Shown piece by piece: positions 47,209 to 54,918 of a stretch of DNA of 64,000 bases. A program made the translations under genes and the position numbers. Source of the DNA: a virus. Under the pieces are notes generated by a model. It saw only the letters and a list, made by a program, of their open reading frames with translations. It did not search any database and was not told the DNA's origin. The stretch covers positions 62,001 through 126,000 of IMG/VR virus record IMGVR_UViG_3300023181_000025; one strand, written 5' to 3'. How positions within the stretch are numbered: the first letter of the stretch is position 1; every line of letters starts with the position of its first letter.

Positions 47209-47326
47209 ATATTTTATTATAGGGGTAAGCGGGTCAGTCGCCACGCCTCTTCAAGAAGAGATTACGGCGGAATTGTATAGGCAAGGTCATGAGGTTAGAA
47301 TAGAAGACATAATTTCATTAATTTGA
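47205..47326 (+). pseudogene. truncated, frameshifted CoaC-like flavoprotein
   Basis: ATG 47205 reads M-N-I-L-L then meets TAG. Two bases later in another frame comes GVSGSVATPLQEEITAELYR then QGHEVRI, the FMN-binding start of HFCD flavoproteins such as CoaC/Dfp (typical ILLGVTGSIAAYK..L...L...GHEV). It stops at TGA 47324-47326. Only about 40 of the usual ~180 residues remain, so it is a decayed partner of the CoaB-like gene or an unusual short product. Confidence 0.6.
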
Positions 47327-47460
47327 GAATTTTATAAATTTTTCTGTATTCATTGAATTACTTACACTGGAAATGTTAAATCACCCTACAAAAAAATAAC
47401 ATTGACAAAACAAGAAAATAAGCCATTCTGACTGTAGAAACAAAATTTAAACGATATTAT

Positions 47461-47994
47461 ATGTTCGATAAAATAATTAATCACACCAAAAGTATTTCTG
47501 AAGATTGGCTAATGACCAGCGCGGAAAGGTTTTTCACCATTGGGCTGCTTGAAACGTTGCGTCCCAAAAGAGCCTTGGAAATAGGTTGCCGCTTTGGTGG
47601 ATTTACCCGCCATCTTAGCAGATTTTGCGAACAGGTTGATACGGTTGATATGGACCCCATGATTTATGAATCATGCAATGATCTACAAAACGTAAGTCCA
47701 TTCAATATCATGAGCGACAGCTTCTTTTGCGTTAATGAACAAAATTATTATGATTTTTGTTTAATTGATGGAGATCATAGTCGTGACGGAGCGCGGAAAG
47801 ATTTAATTAATGCTTCTAAGATTTGTGAAATTATAATTTTTCACGATACGATGAATCCAGAATGTCGAAGTGGCTACGAGGATGCTCTTAATTTGATTGG
47901 GAGAGAAAATTTGGAATATATTAATCTTGATATTGTCTTAAATAGCGGAATATGGGGCGGCCTAGGAATGGTCGTAACTAAATCAAACAAATAA
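47461..47994 (+). CDS. class I SAM methyltransferase
   Basis: 177 residues. Motif I ALEIGCRFGGFTRHL (~40-54), VDTVDMDPM for strand 2, FCLIDGDHSRDGARKDL for the CmcI/macrocin-type Asp motif. Preceded by a TTGACA (about 47402) with a weak -10. Possibly modifies a sugar or antibiotic-like substrate; unknown. Confidence 0.7.
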   Translation: MFDKIINHTKSISEDWLMTSAERFFTIGLLETLRPKRALEIGCRFGGFTRHLSRFCEQVDTVDMDPMIYESCNDLQNVSPFNIMSDSFFCVNEQNYYDFCLIDGDHSRDGARKDLINASKICEIIIFHDTMNPECRSGYEDALNLIGRENLEYINLDIVLNSGIWGGLGMVVTKSNK

Positions 47995-47995
47995 A

Positions 47996-48373
47996 ATGAA
48001 TAAATTAATATTAATTATTGTTCTGGTGCTTTCGTCTTGCGCGGCAGCAGTAGAGAAAAAAGTTGAGTCAATTTCAAAAACTCAAACTGGCAAGGCTTCT
48101 TGGTATTCTACAAGCTGCAATGGAGGAAGTAGAACGGCAAGTGGAATTAAACTGAAAAACCATGAAATGACTGCCGCACATAAAACCTTACCTTTTGGTA
48201 GTAAGGTGAGGGTAACGAATTTAAATAATGGAAAATCAGAAATTGTTAAAATTATTGATCGCGGACCTTATGTGAAGGGTCGAGTAATTGATGTCAGTGT
48301 GGGCGCGGCAGAATCTCTTGGCTTTAAAGGAAAAGGCGTAACGAATGTTAAACTAGAAGTTTTAAATGATTAA
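47996..48373 (+). CDS. RlpA-like lipoprotein
   Basis: 125 residues. Lipobox LVLSSC (Cys15) after a short hydrophobic signal. Double-psi beta-barrel: GKASWYSTSCNGGSRTASG, then LPFGSKVRVTNL, IIDRGPYVKGRVIDVS. RlpA proteins bind or cleave denuded glycan strands at the septum. In a phage it might assist lysis or remodel the host envelope. Confidence 0.85.
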   Translation: MNKLILIIVLVLSSCAAAVEKKVESISKTQTGKASWYSTSCNGGSRTASGIKLKNHEMTAAHKTLPFGSKVRVTNLNNGKSEIVKIIDRGPYVKGRVIDVSVGAAESLGFKGKGVTNVKLEVLND

Positions 48374-48375
48374 AT

Positions 48376-49263
48376 ATGAATAAATTAGATGAACAATACC
48401 AAAGACTTATTTCCCAAATTTTGCTTGAGGGAAGTGAATCTAATGACCGAACGGGGGTTGGAACATTATCTATTGCTGGCGCGCAAATCCGCCATAATAT
48501 GGCGGAAGGCTTTCCGCTTTTGACCGTTAGAAAGGTTCCGTATAGATCTGTTCGAGTAGAATTGGAAGGATTTATTAATGGTATTAATTCTAAAAAATGG
48601 TATCAAGACCGCAATTGTAGCTATTGGAAATCTTGGTGTAACCCACAAAAAGTGCCCTATGGAACCGATGAAGAAACAAAAACTAAAATGTTGGCGGAAG
48701 ATGATTTAGGAATCATTTATGGTAATAATTGGAGAGGTTTCCATGATCCAACGGGGGTGTCTGATGACCCATTTTGCGGCGTCGAAAGCCTTCATGTAGA
48801 TCAGCTTTCTGATTTAGTTAAGACTCTTAAAGCCGACCCAAATAGTCGCCGCATGATGGTTTATGCGTGGAACCCTCTCGCCTTGGATCATGCAGCACTT
48901 CCAGCCTGCCACGACAGTTTTCAAGTAACCGTTACAGAGAACAAACTAAACTTAATTTTTAGAATGCGTTCCTCAGATGCAGTCTTAGGTCTTCCAAGCA
49001 ATTTAGCCTCTTACGGAACACTTCTTCATTTACTCGCAAAAGAAAGCGGATTCCAAGAAGGTTACTTGGTAGCACACCTTGGGGACATTCATATTTATAA
49101 AAACGCCCTTGACGCCGCCCAAGAGTATTTAAAAAGAGAGCCGTTTGAATTGCCGAGAATTTTTACTGAAGGATTCACCAGTATTTTTGACTGGACGCAC
49201 GATCAAACGAAAGCGGTTGACTATAAGGCTCACGATAGAATTAAAGTGGAGGTAGCAGTATGA
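48376..49263 (+). CDS. thyA: thymidylate synthase
   Basis: 295 residues. DRTGVGTLS near the N-terminus (folate/dUMP), NSRRMMVYAWNP, catalytic Cys in LPACHDSFQ, then RSSDAVLGLPSNLASYG and HLGDIHIYKN: the complete ThyA signature. Converts dUMP to dTMP using methylene-THF; the DHFR gene at 52611 would regenerate THF. Confidence 0.95.
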   Translation: MNKLDEQYQRLISQILLEGSESNDRTGVGTLSIAGAQIRHNMAEGFPLLTVRKVPYRSVRVELEGFINGINSKKWYQDRNCSYWKSWCNPQKVPYGTDEETKTKMLAEDDLGIIYGNNWRGFHDPTGVSDDPFCGVESLHVDQLSDLVKTLKADPNSRRMMVYAWNPLALDHAALPACHDSFQVTVTENKLNLIFRMRSSDAVLGLPSNLASYGTLLHLLAKESGFQEGYLVAHLGDIHIYKNALDAAQEYLKREPFELPRIFTEGFTSIFDWTHDQTKAVDYKAHDRIKVEVAV

Positions 49264-49412
49264 TAGCCACAATAAGAATTAATATGGACGGATATAATTC
49301 CTCGGAAGAGGAAAGGGAAGCCATTAAAATATTTATTGAAGAGCAATTGGATTTTTCTGCTTGCAGTGTCGAGGTAATAGATGTTAAAGTTTCTGAGGAC
49401 GAAATCTATTAA
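49260..49412 (+). CDS. small hypothetical protein
   Basis: 50 residues starting MIATIRINMDGYNSSEEERE, overlapping the thyA stop as ATGA and ending 1 nt before the ligase start. Acidic; no family. Confidence 0.55.
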   Translation: MIATIRINMDGYNSSEEEREAIKIFIEEQLDFSACSVEVIDVKVSEDEIY

Positions 49413-49413
49413 A

Positions 49414-50532
49414 ATGAACTTCATATATAAAAGAGCAAAATCGGGAAAAATCCAAATTTGGGATTGTGTGGTCGCGGGTAATGAATTAAGAACAATCGAG
49501 GGGCTTTTAGGGGGAGCCCTTACGACCTCCGAACCGACAATATGTAAACCCAAAAATATTGGAAAGAAAAACGAAACAAGCGCGGAACAGCAAGCCACCA
49601 TTGAAGCTACCGCCCGTCGCGAGAAAAAGCTTAAGAGTGGGGGATACCATGAAAGCATTGATGAAGTTGATAATCATAAGTATTTTGAGCCAATGCTGGC
49701 AAAAAAGCTTAATGATGAAAAGCATAAGCTAGCGTTTCCGTGTTGGGTTAGTATAAAATTAAATGGAAACCGATGCGTATTAAAGAAAGATGGCGCGTTC
49801 ACACGAAAAGGCGAACGCTATATGACAATTCCACATATTGAAGAGTCATTTAAAGAATTTTTTAATATTTTTCCTGATGCGGTTTTAGACGGAGAGCTTT
49901 TCAACGAAGATCTTAAAGAAAGGCTCAATAATCTTAATAGCATCATTCGCCGGACTACAAATATAACTCCGGAACACCTTAAAAAAAGCGAGGAAATGGT
50001 TAAGTTTTATATTTATGACGGTCTTGGCTTTGGAGCAGATTTATTTCATTATGGAGCAAAACTAGATCAAATACGAAATTTAGCAGGAGAGAACCCTTAC
50101 TTTAGAGAGGTCGAAACCTATCGGGTAAGTGACCTTGATCATATTTATCATTATTACAATAAGTTTATTGAGAGGAATCACGAAGGCGCTATTGTAAGGT
50201 CTTACCATTGTCCTTATAAACATGGCCGCTCATCTGACCTTCTTAAAGTTAAGCCGGAAAATTCTTCCGAGGGCCGGATAACTGCTATTTACGAAGGGAA
50301 AGGAAATTGGGCTGGAGTAGCAAAAACAGCAACATTAGAATGGATTGATGCGGAAGAGGTAACGAGGGTTTTTGATGCAACTTTTAAAGGCTCCCTTGCA
50401 GAGTGTAAGGAAATTCTGGAAAATCCAACTAAGTGGCTTGACAAAGAAGTCACATTCCTTTACAACTCTTTAACCGGACTAGGAGTTCCTAACTTTGCCC
50501 GTATTGACGTGAACAACTGTTTTAAATCTTAA
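49414..50532 (+). CDS. ATP-dependent DNA ligase
   Basis: 372 residues from ATG 49414. N-terminal WGR-like segment (KSGKIQIWDCVV, residues ~9-60). Then the nucleotidyltransferase: motif I KLNGNR with adenylated Lys115, DGELFN (motif III), HEGAIVRS (motif IV), LLKVKP (motif V). C-terminal OB domain GRITAIYEGKGNW. Seals nicks in dsDNA during phage replication. Confidence 0.9.
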   Translation: MNFIYKRAKSGKIQIWDCVVAGNELRTIEGLLGGALTTSEPTICKPKNIGKKNETSAEQQATIEATARREKKLKSGGYHESIDEVDNHKYFEPMLAKKLNDEKHKLAFPCWVSIKLNGNRCVLKKDGAFTRKGERYMTIPHIEESFKEFFNIFPDAVLDGELFNEDLKERLNNLNSIIRRTTNITPEHLKKSEEMVKFYIYDGLGFGADLFHYGAKLDQIRNLAGENPYFREVETYRVSDLDHIYHYYNKFIERNHEGAIVRSYHCPYKHGRSSDLLKVKPENSSEGRITAIYEGKGNWAGVAKTATLEWIDAEEVTRVFDATFKGSLAECKEILENPTKWLDKEVTFLYNSLTGLGVPNFARIDVNNCFKS

Positions 50533-50543
50533 CCAATAAAAAC

Positions 50544-51008
50544 ATTAATATTTTTGCTATAGACAATTGCCCCGTGCAAGCAGCGAAACATCATGTTGAC
50601 AAACATTGTGTGAAGCAAATTCTAGAAACGGCGCAGATTTTATGCGCTGCTTTTCATTTGCAGGGAATCGGTGCTCCATATAAACTAACTCATCGGAATC
50701 ATCCAGTTAGCCTTTGGGCGCGAAAATCAAAAGGAAATTTTCTCTGGTCACTGAAGCTGGGCAAGGCTTTATGTGCAGAATACTCTGAACGATACGGGAA
50801 AACTCATAAAACAGAAGATATTCTTAATTGGATTGCGATTAATATGAACAGGCTCGCTTTTGATGAACTTGAACAAACAGCGTTTGCTCAAGCAATGCCC
50901 GAAGAGTTTCGTAACTCCGACCCTATTAAGGCATACAGAAACTATTATAAGGAAGGAAAGAAACACCTTCATCAGTGGAAACAAAATAAACCTTCGTGGA
51001 TTGGATGA
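50544..51008 (+). CDS. conserved phage protein, probable ATT start
   Basis: Core HHVDKHCVKQILETAQILC then HRNHPVSLWARKSKGNF matches a common phage family whose members begin MNIFxLD (recalled; no function known to me). The frame upstream of the first usable codon GTG 50574 reads N-I-F-A-I-D-N-C-P, preceded by ATT at 50544 and no ATG before a stop. I therefore place the start at the rare codon ATT 50544; GTG 50574 would cut a conserved N-terminus. C-terminus YYKEGKKHLHQWKQ is basic. Confidence 0.6.
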   Translation: MNIFAIDNCPVQAAKHHVDKHCVKQILETAQILCAAFHLQGIGAPYKLTHRNHPVSLWARKSKGNFLWSLKLGKALCAEYSERYGKTHKTEDILNWIAINMNRLAFDELEQTAFAQAMPEEFRNSDPIKAYRNYYKEGKKHLHQWKQNKPSWIG

Positions 51009-51244
51009 AAAATATCATATCTAAAATATCAGAATTTCTTAATCGCCCGGACCCTGTTTGGGAGCCAATAGAATATAAATATATTCGCAGCGGTTGGGAA
51101 TGGGACGGAGCGCCGGATATTGAATTTTTTTATATTTGGGCGGTTAAAGAAAGAGAATTAAATTCAGGTAAGGAACGTTGGGTTAGGGAAAAGCTACTTA
51201 GCTTTGAGCATGATTTAAGAAGAAAAAGATTGAAAATACAATAA
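51005..51244 (+). CDS. hypothetical protein
   Basis: 79 residues from ATG 51005, overlapping the previous gene by 4 nt; GTG 50996 is an alternative. Contains SGWEWDGAPDIEFFYIW. Unknown function. Confidence 0.5.
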   Translation: MKNIISKISEFLNRPDPVWEPIEYKYIRSGWEWDGAPDIEFFYIWAVKERELNSGKERWVREKLLSFEHDLRRKRLKIQ

Positions 51245-51248
51245 ATTT

Positions 51249-51563
51249 ATGAACCTGCAAGAATATATAATTACCAATTGGGCAACCCTTTCAAAATCAA
51301 ATTTTAATGATGATGAGGTTGTTATTTTTAAATGTGATGAAGATTATGATGGTGGATGGGGTCATCATACCTATGCTGGATGGGGAGTAGATCAACACGG
51401 CAATACTGTTTACTGTTACAGTTCTGGTTGTTCTTGTAATGGTTCCGCTTATGTGGAATCCATAAAAGATGTTAAAGTTCTAATTGCTGATAAAGATATT
51501 TCTGAGGTAGAGAGCGCGGATATTAATTTTGAAAGTTTGGTGGTGAATTTTTACGATTATTGA
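51249..51563 (+). CDS. hypothetical protein
   Basis: 104 residues. Contains DEDYDGGWGHHTYAGWGVDQ and the cysteine cluster YCYSSGCSCNG, followed by VESIKDVKVL. Possibly metal-binding. Family not recognised. Confidence 0.55.
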   Translation: MNLQEYIITNWATLSKSNFNDDEVVIFKCDEDYDGGWGHHTYAGWGVDQHGNTVYCYSSGCSCNGSAYVESIKDVKVLIADKDISEVESADINFESLVVNFYDY

Positions 51564-51564
51564 T

Positions 51565-52308
51565 ATGACTAAAGTGGTTAATAGACACCACAACATTCCC
51601 TTTGATTTCTATATTGGGAGAGGAAGCTTTGTAGGAAACAGTTGGAGTCACGATCCACGATACGCCAAAGATCATTTTTTATGTAAAAGTAGAGAAGACT
51701 CAATTAAAGAGTATGGCACGTGGCTAAGACAGGCGTGCGCCTATGAGGAAGAGTTTTGCATTAACGTATTAAAATTAAAAGGGAAAACGCTAGGGTGCTC
51801 GTGTAAGCCTCTAGCTTGCCATGGAGACGTGTTGGCAGAATTTATTGATAGTTATGATTTTTTTCCAGTTAATGAGGGTCGTGACCATATTAATATTTAT
51901 TCTAAATCAAATCAGGAATTAGGTAGATTATTGAGCAATTTTGCGCACACTCCATTTGAGTGTGAAGGATTGAAATTCGCTTCTGTGGAGGGTTATTGGT
52001 ATTGGCTTAAAACCGGACGAAAACATGATGAACTTAGAAATTTCTGGGGAATTGATGCCAAAACTCGCGGAAAGGAATTAGAGGTAATTGAAGTCGAAAA
52101 TTTTAACGAATTGATTCTTGAGGCTATTAGATGTAAATTACGCCAAAATAAAAAGATTCAAAAGCTACTTAAGGATTCCACTTTAGCCTTGACTCATTAT
52201 TACTATTTCGGCAATATTAATGAGCCAAAGATTGTTCGGTTAAATAAATATAATTGGATAGTCGATGAGATTGAAAGAATTAGAAATATCTTACATAAAC
52301 ACACATGA
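51565..52308 (+). CDS. DUF4326-NADAR-like fusion protein
   Basis: 247 residues. N-terminal half has FYIGRGSFVGNSW and LGCSCKPLACHGDVL, the DUF4326 signature with its Cys/His cluster (~74-88). C-terminal half begins YSKSNQELGRLLSNFAHTPF and EGYWYWLKTGRKHDEL, resembling NADAR/YbiA-type domains seen next to DUF4326 in phages. Possible role in NAD/ADP-ribose metabolism or counter-defence, as for the protein at 40252. Confidence 0.65.
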   Translation: MTKVVNRHHNIPFDFYIGRGSFVGNSWSHDPRYAKDHFLCKSREDSIKEYGTWLRQACAYEEEFCINVLKLKGKTLGCSCKPLACHGDVLAEFIDSYDFFPVNEGRDHINIYSKSNQELGRLLSNFAHTPFECEGLKFASVEGYWYWLKTGRKHDELRNFWGIDAKTRGKELEVIEVENFNELILEAIRCKLRQNKKIQKLLKDSTLALTHYYYFGNINEPKIVRLNKYNWIVDEIERIRNILHKHT

Positions 52309-52538
52309 AAACTCCAGAAGAATTTACCGAATCAGAAGAACATCTACCGGATTTTCTTAGGGATTTTCATAGTCAAAAGGACATCTTTAAAACTATTCAT
52401 TGGTTGTATAGCGGCAAAGACCACGCGAAAGAGATCAGTTGGATTGACGGGCATTGTTATACCATTGATTGGTTTCTTTGGTTTATGGCAAAACATGGTT
52501 ATACCCTTCAAAAATCTCGCAAAAGTAAAGTTTCGTGA
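52305..52538 (+). CDS. hypothetical protein
   Basis: 77 residues, Trp- and His-rich (TIHWLYSGKDHAKEISWIDG). Overlaps the previous gene by 4 nt. A second short gene overlaps its 3' end in another frame. Confidence 0.55.
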   Translation: MKTPEEFTESEEHLPDFLRDFHSQKDIFKTIHWLYSGKDHAKEISWIDGHCYTIDWFLWFMAKHGYTLQKSRKSKVS

Positions 52539-52614
52539 CCTATATGAGACAATTGAGAAAAGAAAAGACGAAGAAACTAAAGCGTTTAAGAGTATATTAA
52601 ACAAAACAAAATGA
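52495..52614 (+). CDS. 39-residue protein coupled to DHFR
   Basis: Starts MVIPFKNLAKVKFRDLYETI in the +1 frame relative to the upstream gene and ends KSILNKTK with TGA overlapping the DHFR ATG (ATGA). Charged and helical. The coupling supports it, but it is short and overlaps 44 nt of another gene. Confidence 0.4.
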   Translation: MVIPFKNLAKVKFRDLYETIEKRKDEETKAFKSILNKTK

Positions 52615-53093
52615 AAAGTATAACAGGAGTAGCATGCGTTGACATGAACCATTTTTATGCTGAAAAGGAAGGCGGGCCGCTACCTTGGCCTTCTATTCAA
52701 GCAGATCTTCAGTGGTTCAAATTTTTAACCAATGGAGGGATCGTTGTAGTGGGAGACAATACATACCAAGAGTTGCAAAAACTACCTCCATTGAAAAATC
52801 GGGAAATTTGGCCAGTTGGGAAAAACCATGAACTCAAATGTGTTTCAGACGTTCTTATTAAGTATTCGCAAGAAGAGTCTCGGCCACTCTTTGTGGGCGG
52901 TGGCGGAAGACTTTGGAAGGAATTTTCTGAATGGTATGATTGTTTTTATGTAACTGTTTTAAAAAAGAATTACGTCCATGACGGACGAAGGTTAAATGTT
53001 TATGGAGATTGTCATGAAGTTTTAGAAAAAGAAAATTATACTATATTTAGAGTATCTAATAAAAGCCCAATCCCAATTCAAGTAATCGCTTGA
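52611..53093 (+). CDS. folA: dihydrofolate reductase
   Basis: 160 residues. GVACVDMN and the GGPLPWPSIQADLQWFK segment (substrate-binding helix with acidic Asp), then GGIVVVGDNTYQEL for NADPH, and LFVGGGGRLWKEF, the conserved GG near the C-terminus. Provides tetrahydrofolate for the phage ThyA. Confidence 0.85.
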   Translation: MKSITGVACVDMNHFYAEKEGGPLPWPSIQADLQWFKFLTNGGIVVVGDNTYQELQKLPPLKNREIWPVGKNHELKCVSDVLIKYSQEESRPLFVGGGGRLWKEFSEWYDCFYVTVLKKNYVHDGRRLNVYGDCHEVLEKENYTIFRVSNKSPIPIQVIA

Positions 53094-53118
53094 CAAAAAT
53101 AGTCTTAAATGATAAAAC
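53090..53118 (+). promoter_or_regulatory. sigma70-like promoter, leaderless configuration
   Basis: TTGACA 53090-53095, 17-nt spacer, TAAAAC 53113-53118, 8 nt to ATG 53127. It overlaps the DHFR stop. Confidence 0.6.
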
Positions 53119-53126
53119 AAATAATC

Positions 53127-53375
53127 ATGAATGCAAAGTATTTTCCTCTTTTACTAATTGGTTTTATGGCGGGATGTCTAAACGAACCATCTCCCCAAAA
53201 GAAACCCGTGGGCTATAGTTCAAAAAGCTCTAAAGACGCCCTTGTTGAAATTCTTATCCCTCCGGGAGATCCACTTGATCGTCCCGAAGGATCAATATTT
53301 TTTACCCCAATGACGGTTCCAGATGTTATTTCTTTACCTCCAATTACAGATTCTGATTTTTGTCCAAAAAAATAA
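53127..53375 (+). CDS. small lipoprotein, Pro-rich
   Basis: 82 residues from ATG 53127, chosen because the promoter -10 box overlaps the ATG at 53109. Signal and lipobox: YFPLLLIGFMAGC (Cys16). The mature part is Pro-rich and disordered (EPSPQKKPVGYSSKSS, LIPPGDPLDRPEG). An outer-membrane spanin (Rz1-like) is possible, but no inner-membrane partner is adjacent. Confidence 0.6.
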   Translation: MNAKYFPLLLIGFMAGCLNEPSPQKKPVGYSSKSSKDALVEILIPPGDPLDRPEGSIFFTPMTVPDVISLPPITDSDFCPKK

Positions 53376-53376
53376 A

Positions 53377-53405
53377 TTGACATTCAAATACAAATATACT
53401 ACAAA
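53377..53405 (+). promoter_or_regulatory. sigma70-like promoter, leaderless configuration
   Basis: TTGACA 53377-53382, 17-nt spacer, TACAAA 53400-53405, 6 nt to ATG 53412; the -10 is weak. Confidence 0.5.
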
Positions 53406-53411
53406 AGAACA

Positions 53412-54200
53412 ATGAAAACACTACTACTCGCCGCTTCCCTCCTAACATCTAATGCCTTTTCCCAAAATGCAGTTATTCTTAATGATGCTGTAACATATGG
53501 CGGCCATAGCGATGGAGGGGTATACGTTAAAGGGAATTGGTATGGGACCAATTATGAAGCCAACCAACACTCTATTGGACTTATTTCGATTTTTCTTGGG
53601 GGAAACAATCTAACCTCTAATTTTCTAAGAGCAAATAATGGGGCCTCTGAAATTGTAGGGACTAAAGGAACTTTTTATGGTCCGCAAATGGATTTTGAAG
53701 AACCTGATTTTGATTACTTTGCCGGGCTTTCTAACTCATATACTTTGCTAGGGGGAGGATCGGCTAACCTTAGCGCAATGAACAATGTCACACTTGCTCT
53801 AAATGGACCCCTTACAATTTATAAGATTCAATCGTCCCAATTGTCTGGGATGAAAACACTTGACTTTACTGGTCAAGGAGGGGTGGTTGTATTTAATGTT
53901 ACCGGAAATCTTTCCAGTTGGGGCTGGTCAGTAAATTATGATCCTTCCAAGATTGTGTGGAACTTTATTGATGCAACTACAATTAATATTGATCAAAGGC
54001 AATTTACCGGATCTTTAATCGCTCCAAATGCAAACGTCACCCAAAGCCAAAATATTAATGGAACCCTTATTGCTTCTGATTGGCAGGTAAATAATTCTGT
54101 AGAACTTCATAGTTACCCCCTTCCTTCGGTCCCCGAACCTTCGGTTTTTGGATTGGCTATTGTTGGCGGCTTGGTTACTTGTGGAAAGCGTAGGCGGTAA
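53412..54200 (+). CDS. choice-of-anchor A protein with PEP-CTERM signal
   Basis: 262 residues. Signal peptide 1-18 (TLLLAASLLTSNAFS). The body matches choice-of-anchor A domains: DFDYFAGLSNSY, GQGGVVVFNVTGNLS, IVWNFIDATTINI, FTGSLIAPNANVTQSQ, NGTLIASDW. The C-terminus is a textbook PEP-CTERM: VPEP at ~240, a hydrophobic helix FGLAIVGGLV, then KRRR. In hosts with an exosortase this tail is cut and the protein sorted to the envelope or exopolysaccharide. Own promoter. Likely host-derived; modifies the host surface rather than the virion, by inference. Confidence 0.85.
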   Translation: MKTLLLAASLLTSNAFSQNAVILNDAVTYGGHSDGGVYVKGNWYGTNYEANQHSIGLISIFLGGNNLTSNFLRANNGASEIVGTKGTFYGPQMDFEEPDFDYFAGLSNSYTLLGGGSANLSAMNNVTLALNGPLTIYKIQSSQLSGMKTLDFTGQGGVVVFNVTGNLSSWGWSVNYDPSKIVWNFIDATTINIDQRQFTGSLIAPNANVTQSQNINGTLIASDWQVNNSVELHSYPLPSVPEPSVFGLAIVGGLVTCGKRRR

Positions 54201-54201
54201 T

Positions 54202-54414
54202 ATGATAGAATATTATACAGACGGGACGGCGTGGGTTGCCTGCACAAAAGAACGCCCTCAATTAGCAAGAACCGTAAGGATCGACCAAATTGTTTGCCGG
54301 GTTTATCATCCCGAAGCCGTTGATTTAGATGATGGAAGCGAAGTATACGAAGGTGACAGTCATTATAGATGTCCAAATTGTAAAAAAGATTGGTGGGTAG
54401 AAAGGGATGGCTAA
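54202..54414 (+). CDS. small protein with C-terminal Cys pair
   Basis: 70 residues from ATG 54202, starting right after the PEP-CTERM gene. The C-terminus YRCPNCKKDWW is a half zinc ribbon; two further Cys lie at ~13 and ~31. Function unknown. Confidence 0.55.
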   Translation: MIEYYTDGTAWVACTKERPQLARTVRIDQIVCRVYHPEAVDLDDGSEVYEGDSHYRCPNCKKDWWVERDG

Positions 54415-54918
54415 ATGAGATTTAATAATGAAGTGTCGCATAAAAGACTTTTAGAGGTTTTAGATTATAATAAGAATACCGGATATTTTTATTGGAAAGT
54501 GTTTAGAAATCAAAAGTCTCGAATTGGGGATAAAGCTGGGTTATTAAGTAGCGAAGGATATATAAGAATAAAAATTGATGGTGTTTCTTATTCTGCGCAT
54601 AGATTGGCTTGGTTGTATATTTATGAAAAGTGGCCAGAACATATTCTAGACCATAAAAATAACATAAGAACAGACAATAGAATTAAAAATCTTAGAGAAG
54701 CCGATTTTTCAAAAAATACTTGTAATTCTAATATTCGATCAGATTCTTCTTCCGGTTTTAAAGGAATAAATTGGGACAAAGACTCAGGAAAATGGAGGGC
54801 GAGGATTTGGTTACAGGGGAAGGCGATATGGTCAAAAAGATTTGATATTTTAGAGGAGGCCAAAATAGAGATAGAAAAACAAAGGAAAATTTTACACAAG
54901 GAATTCGCAAAATCATGA
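54415..54918 (+). CDS. HNH homing endonuclease with AP2 domain
   Basis: 167 residues. GYIRIKIDGVSYSAHRLAWLY and ILDHKNNIRTDNRIKNLREA form the HNH module (H in SAHR, DHK, N). SSGFKGINWDKDSGKWRARIW is an AP2-like DNA-binding domain. This pair is the classic phage HNH-AP2 homing endonuclease. Starts directly after the preceding stop. Confidence 0.92.
   Translation: MRFNNEVSHKRLLEVLDYNKNTGYFYWKVFRNQKSRIGDKAGLLSSEGYIRIKIDGVSYSAHRLAWLYIYEKWPEHILDHKNNIRTDNRIKNLREADFSKNTCNSNIRSDSSSGFKGINWDKDSGKWRARIWLQGKAIWSKRFDILEEAKIEIEKQRKILHKEFAKS

Noticed and set aside
47355-47366. Leftward AGTGTAAG motif as promoter
   Set aside because: Points against all nearby genes with no leftward ORF downstream; probably chance.
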